Positions 6,099 through 8,917 of a stretch of 8,917 nucleotides of DNA are shown here, piece by piece; position 1 is the stretch's first letter; every line of letters starts with the position of its first letter. The stretch is from positions 8,076 through 16,992 of the forward strand of contig JAPOYZ010000201.1 in NCBI GenBank assembly GCA_026706325.1, given 5' to 3'. This stretch comes from Candidatus Aminicenantota bacterium (lineage in GTDB: Bacteria; Acidobacteriota; UBA6911; RPQK01; JAJDTT01). Under the pieces are notes generated by a model. The model was given only the letters and a program-made list of their open reading frames with translations, did no database searches and was not told the origin of the DNA. A program made the position numbers and the translations under genes.

Positions 6099-7872
6099 AC
6101 CAGTAGGCGATGGCCTCGGCCACCTCGCCCAGTCTCTGTCCGTCCCAGCCCACATCGGCCAGGATCGGCAGGGAATGGCTGGAAAACTCCCGGGGGAAGC
6201 GGACCCGGACGGCGACCTCCTTCGTCTCTCCCCCCTCCAGGACCAGGTCCCGCTCCAAGGGATCGATGGAAACGCCATTCAGTGAGCGGAATCGGACCCG
6301 GCAGCTCTTTTCGTCGTCTGCGTGATTCTTGACGTAGAGCCGAAAGTCCACGGCGTCGCCGGGGCGGACCCGGACCTTGTAGGGCCGGAACTCGACCCAG
6401 TGCGGGTCCATGGCCATGTCGGGGTGGGGCGCCTGGACGATACCGGTGAACAGCGACTGCCAGCGGTCCATCCACCGGGTCCAGCGATCGATCCGTGCCT
6501 GTTCGAACTCCACTCCACCCCCATGCCCCGTCAGAATCACGTCCGGACGCCGCTCCGCGATCTTGCGCGGTATGGACCCGTATGCAGATAGCGGCGTTCG
6601 ATTTTTCGGGATGAAGGAATGAATGTAGTCCCGCTTCTCCCGGAACGGGAGCCCCGAAATCGCGTCGCCGATGGCCAGGAAACGCCGCCCGTCCACCTGG
6701 AAGGTGATGTGGTGGTCGTACCAGGTCTGTCCCGGGAACTGCTCGATCCGGAAGTCGATCCCGCGCCAGCGGAAAGATTCCCCCCGGGCCACGACCCGGT
6801 CGACCCGCATCCCGTCGGGAACCATGCAGGGCATGTCGTACCGCTCCGGGTGTTCGAGCAGGTCCCACAGTTCCGGCGCGGCCGCCACCCTGGTGCCGTA
6901 ACGCGCCCGGAGCATGGGGTAGCCGGCCAGGTGGTCGTCGTGGAAATGGGTCGGCAGGAAGAATTCCACCGTCTCGACGCCCAGCTCGCTTCGCAGGCGC
7001 GGCGTCAGGTGGTCGATGTAGCGGTGCGGATTGGCGGTGATGGGCGCCCCGGAGACGTAGCCGCAGTCGATGATGACGGCGTGACCGGCGTCGTCCATGA
7101 CCACGTAGGAGTTGGCCATGGAGTTGACCTCGTCGACGTGAGGCGACAGGCGGCGGAACTCCACCTGGAAAGGGGTGTACGGCTGGTCGAAGAACATGCC
7201 GTGGAGCTGGCCGAGCCGGTCGCTCAGTTCGCCGATGCGGGCGTCCTCCCGGGAGAAGGGCGCGCCGTGCCCCGGCAGCATGAGGTCCCAATCCAGCTCG
7301 GCGGCGTGGGCCAGGCTCTCGAGCTGGTTGACGTGTCCCTGGAAGTCCATGTAGCTCCACTGCAGCCAGTGGTAGTCGCCGAGGCGGCCCGGCGCCGCCA
7401 TCAGGTCGCCGCAGGCCAGGACGCGCCGGCCGTCGATTTCGAACAGGTATCCTGTTGAGCCGAAGGTGTGGCCGGGCAGCGGAACGACCTCGAAGCGGAT
7501 TCCCTGCCAGTCGATGGTCTCGTAGTCGCGGGCGATCCTGGCGCCCCGGACGTCCTGCAAGGGGCCGAAGCCCGGGTAGTAGGCGGTGTAGTTGTCGTAA
7601 GTGTAGTAGGCCGCCCGTTGCAGGTCGGCTTCTTCCAGGTAGCGCCGCTCGGCGGCGGGGATGAAGACGTCGGCGCCCTGCTCCTGCCAGTGCCGGATTC
7701 CGGAACACTGGTCGCGGTGAAAATGGGTGAGCAGGACGCGGTCGACTGCTCCCACGTCGCGGGTCCGCAGGTCGGTCCCGCAATCAATCAAGAGCGTCTT
7801 TCCGCCGGCCCGGACGCCGTAGACGCTGCAGGTGTCGTCAGCCCGGAACAGGTGCTCGCTGATTTGGTTCAT
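6097..7872 (-). CDS. Metallo-hydrolase with two tandem MBL domains
   Basis: This 591-residue protein lacks a signal peptide and contains two metallo-beta-lactamase folds in a row plus a C-terminal extension. In the first (about 1-230), metal-ligand positions read THFHRDQ (His50, His52, Asp54, Gln55), PGHT (His135), CGD (Asp156) and PGHG (His202). In the second (about 255-470), they read THFHDDH (His309, His311, Asp313, His314), PGQT (Gln382), IGD (Asp403) and TGHG (His450). Each half has thus replaced one, and a different, histidine with glutamine. The tail (about 480-591), with RVRPGDAVDFRLYVKNH and GGETKEVAVRVRFP, looks like an immunoglobulin-like beta-sandwich. MBL enzymes hydrolyse thioesters, lactones, phosphodiesters or sulfate esters; the substrate here is unknown. 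ATG7872 is preceded by GGAGG (complement of 7878-7882) at five bases, which rejects the 20-codon upstream extension to 7932. The stop lies next to the palindromic repeat at 6066-6095. Confidence 0.9.
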   Translation of the reverse strand: MNQISEHLFRADDTCSVYGVRAGGKTLLIDCGTDLRTRDVGAVDRVLLTHFHRDQCSGIRHWQEQGADVFIPAAERRYLEEADLQRAAYYTYDNYTAYYPGFGPLQDVRGARIARDYETIDWQGIRFEVVPLPGHTFGSTGYLFEIDGRRVLACGDLMAAPGRLGDYHWLQWSYMDFQGHVNQLESLAHAAELDWDLMLPGHGAPFSREDARIGELSDRLGQLHGMFFDQPYTPFQVEFRRLSPHVDEVNSMANSYVVMDDAGHAVIIDCGYVSGAPITANPHRYIDHLTPRLRSELGVETVEFFLPTHFHDDHLAGYPMLRARYGTRVAAAPELWDLLEHPERYDMPCMVPDGMRVDRVVARGESFRWRGIDFRIEQFPGQTWYDHHITFQVDGRRFLAIGDAISGLPFREKRDYIHSFIPKNRTPLSAYGSIPRKIAERRPDVILTGHGGGVEFEQARIDRWTRWMDRWQSLFTGIVQAPHPDMAMDPHWVEFRPYKVRVRPGDAVDFRLYVKNHADDEKSCRVRFRSLNGVSIDPLERDLVLEGGETKEVAVRVRFPREFSSHSLPILADVGWDGQRLGEVAEAIAYW

Positions 7873-7898
7873 ACAGTCCTCCCGGGAGGGGGATAGGA

Positions 7899-7969
7899 GG
7901 GGACTGTTAGTCCCCCATAGGCGCGGGGACATCCCGGTCCCCGCAAGAATCGGCGGTTGGAAACCGCCG
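7899..7969. repeat. Cluster of three palindromes including dispersed-repeat copy
   Basis: Three hairpins follow each other in the 158-base gap between the two - strand genes. GGGGACT (7899-7905) pairs with AGTCCCC (7909-7915) over a 3-base loop. GCGGGGAC (7923-7930) pairs with GTCCCCGC (7937-7944) over 6 bases. CGGCGGTT (7951-7958) pairs with AACCGCCG (7962-7969) over 3 bases. The third is a copy of the repeat at 6065-6083 and 1-15. No T-run follows on the - strand. The rest of the gap (7970-8030) holds no gene or motif I recognise. The layout is like composite REP-type elements; it may shape the end of the upstream transcript or the leader of the MBL gene. Confidence 0.65.
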
Positions 7970-8030
7970 CTCCGAATCGGAAGTTAAGAACCCCCACTCC
8001 AGTTCGGCGCCCAAGAGACGCCGCTCCCGG

Positions 8031-8917
8031 CTAGAAAGCCGCGCCTCCCAATTCGGCGGTCAGTTCCGCACCATAAGCGAAGATCGCCGGCGTTCCGCCG
8101 GTGTGCATCAGCACGAACGATCGCCCTGGGTCGGAATTCCGAGCCCGATGGATCAGCCCCGCCATCGTCTTCCCCGTGTAGACCGGATCCAGGATCAGTC
8201 CCTCCAGGCCGCCGGCCATCCGGATCGCCTCCAGCGTCGGCGGATTCAACCGCCCGTACCCCGGCACCAGGAAGTCGTCGACGATACGGATGTCCTCGTC
8301 GGCCACCGGGTTCGCCGTCTCCAGCAGCTCGGCAATCTCGCCGCAGCGGTCCCGGATCCGCTCCTTTTGCGGCCCGGCGTTCCGGCGCACGCAAACCCCG
8401 GTTACCCGCACCCGCGAACCCAGCGCTCTCAACCCGAACAACAACCCGCCATGCGTGTGGCCGCTCCCGGACGGGACCACCACTTCGTCGATGGAGATTT
8501 TCAGGGATGAGGCCTGCTCCAGCAGTTCCTCCGCGGCCACCACGTATCCCAAGGCGCCCAGTGGCGGGTGTCCCGGGCCCAGCGGGATGATGTAGGGGCT
8601 CCTTCCCTCCCCTTTCAGGGCTTCGGCGATCTCCGCCACCCGCCGGTCCGCCCCTTCCTCGTCTTCGCCCTCGGGATAGGAATAGAGAGTCGCCCCGAGG
8701 ATCCGGTCCAGCAGAACGTTCCCGGAGTTCCGGTAGAGAGAGTCGTCCCTGGGAACCCTCTCTTCCAGTTGAATGTGACAGTCCATGCCCGACTTCCGCG
8801 CGGCCGCGGCGGCGAGACGGACGAAGTTGGACTGGACGGCGCCGGTGATGAGGATCGTATCGGCGCCCTGGAGCCTCGCCTCGCCCAGGTAGAACTCCAG
8901 TTGGCGCACCTTGTTGC
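8031..8917 (-). CDS. D-cysteine desulfhydrase/ACC deaminase family PLP enzyme, 5' end missing
   Basis: The visible 295 codons cover most of a fold-type II PLP enzyme; the N-terminus lies beyond the right edge. The first residues read NKVRQLEF, matching the family's GGNKxRKLEF motif, so the PLP-binding Lys is encoded at 8910-8912. Further motifs in order are GAVQSNFVRLAAAAA (the Ser-Asn substrate-carboxylate site), PLGALGYVVAAEEL, VPSGSGHTHGGLLFGL (the cofactor phosphate loop), LDPVYTGKTMAGLI and the terminal HTGGTPAIFAYG. The last two are usual in proteins annotated as D-cysteine desulfhydrase, which split D-cysteine into pyruvate, ammonia and sulfide. ACC deaminase or another D-amino-acid lyase activity is possible, and substrate specificity cannot be settled here. 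With about 30-40 missing residues the full length would fit the family's 320-340. The gene is codirectional with the MBL gene but separated from it by 158 bases with three hairpins, so they need not be one operon. Confidence 0.88.
   Translation of the reverse strand, partial: NKVRQLEFYLGEARLQGADTILITGAVQSNFVRLAAAAARKSGMDCHIQLEERVPRDDSLYRNSGNVLLDRILGATLYSYPEGEDEEGADRRVAEIAEALKGEGRSPYIIPLGPGHPPLGALGYVVAAEELLEQASSLKISIDEVVVPSGSGHTHGGLLFGLRALGSRVRVTGVCVRRNAGPQKERIRDRCGEIAELLETANPVADEDIRIVDDFLVPGYGRLNPPTLEAIRMAGGLEGLILDPVYTGKTMAGLIHRARNSDPGRSFVLMHTGGTPAIFAYGAELTAELGGAAF

Noticed and set aside
5969..7783. 604-codon - strand frame overlapping the MBL gene
   Set aside because: The translation is Arg/Pro/Gly-rich low-complexity text typical of high-GC shadows. 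The other frame carries both MBL domains.
7873..7932. Upstream extension of the MBL protein to 7932
   Set aside because: The extra 20 codons cover palindromic repeat DNA, and GGAGG sits five bases before ATG7872.
5851..7969. Insertion sequence or transposon carrying the MBL gene
   Set aside because: No transposase, no matched long terminal inverted repeats around the gene and no target-site duplication could be seen; only short direct repeat copies flank it.

Overview
The window is high-GC bacterial DNA with long shadow frames in nearly every gene. A secreted FG-GAP/VCBS repeat protein, remnants of a GH33-type sialidase and a sulfatase, a class III aminotransferase, and a metallo-hydrolase with two metallo-beta-lactamase (MBL) folds make up the gene set. 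This mix is typical of glycan-scavenging soil or marine lineages such as Acidobacteriota, Planctomycetota or Verrucomicrobiota. The phylum is an inference from gene content only; no rRNA or marker gene is present.

Layout. The left 6.0 kb reads on the + strand. It opens with a type II toxin-antitoxin pair (99-579) behind a promoter that appears to start transcription at the antitoxin ATG, with repeats phased every 8 bp lying over it. The toxin overlaps the start of a 937-residue exported beta-propeller protein with 13 calcium-loop motifs (566-3379). Twenty bases later comes an intact class III (glutamate-1-semialdehyde-aminomutase-like) PLP aminotransferase (3400-4770). From 4771 to about 6057 there is a run of gene debris: an F5/8-type-C-like domain with no start signals, the C-terminal third of a sialidase in another frame, and the first ~55 residues of a sulfatase that still has a perfect ribosome binding site. 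One stop-free frame runs through all of this, so automatic gene calling would produce a false 425-residue chimera.

The right 2.9 kb reads on the - strand: a 591-residue protein with two tandem MBL domains and a C-terminal beta-sandwich-like tail (6097-7872), then the 3' part of a D-cysteine desulfhydrase/ACC deaminase family PLP enzyme that runs off the window edge (8031-8917). A dispersed palindromic repeat with the core AAGAATCGGCG(A/G)TTG occurs three times. It is found inverted at the left edge, at the convergent junction where the sulfatase is cut short, and upstream of the MBL gene, so the MBL gene sits between two direct copies.

How the genes work together. Apart from the autoregulated toxin-antitoxin pair, no clear pathway links the genes. 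The exported propeller protein and the aminotransferase are close enough to share a transcript. The broken sialidase, sulfatase and discoidin-like pieces look like the remains of a glycan-degradation locus. The strongest points for a second look are the reciprocal loss of one metal ligand in each MBL half, the leaderless-type toxin-antitoxin promoter, and the link between the dispersed repeat and gene truncation. I saw no convincing undescribed defence or mobile system, no CRISPR array, no RNA gene and no transposase.
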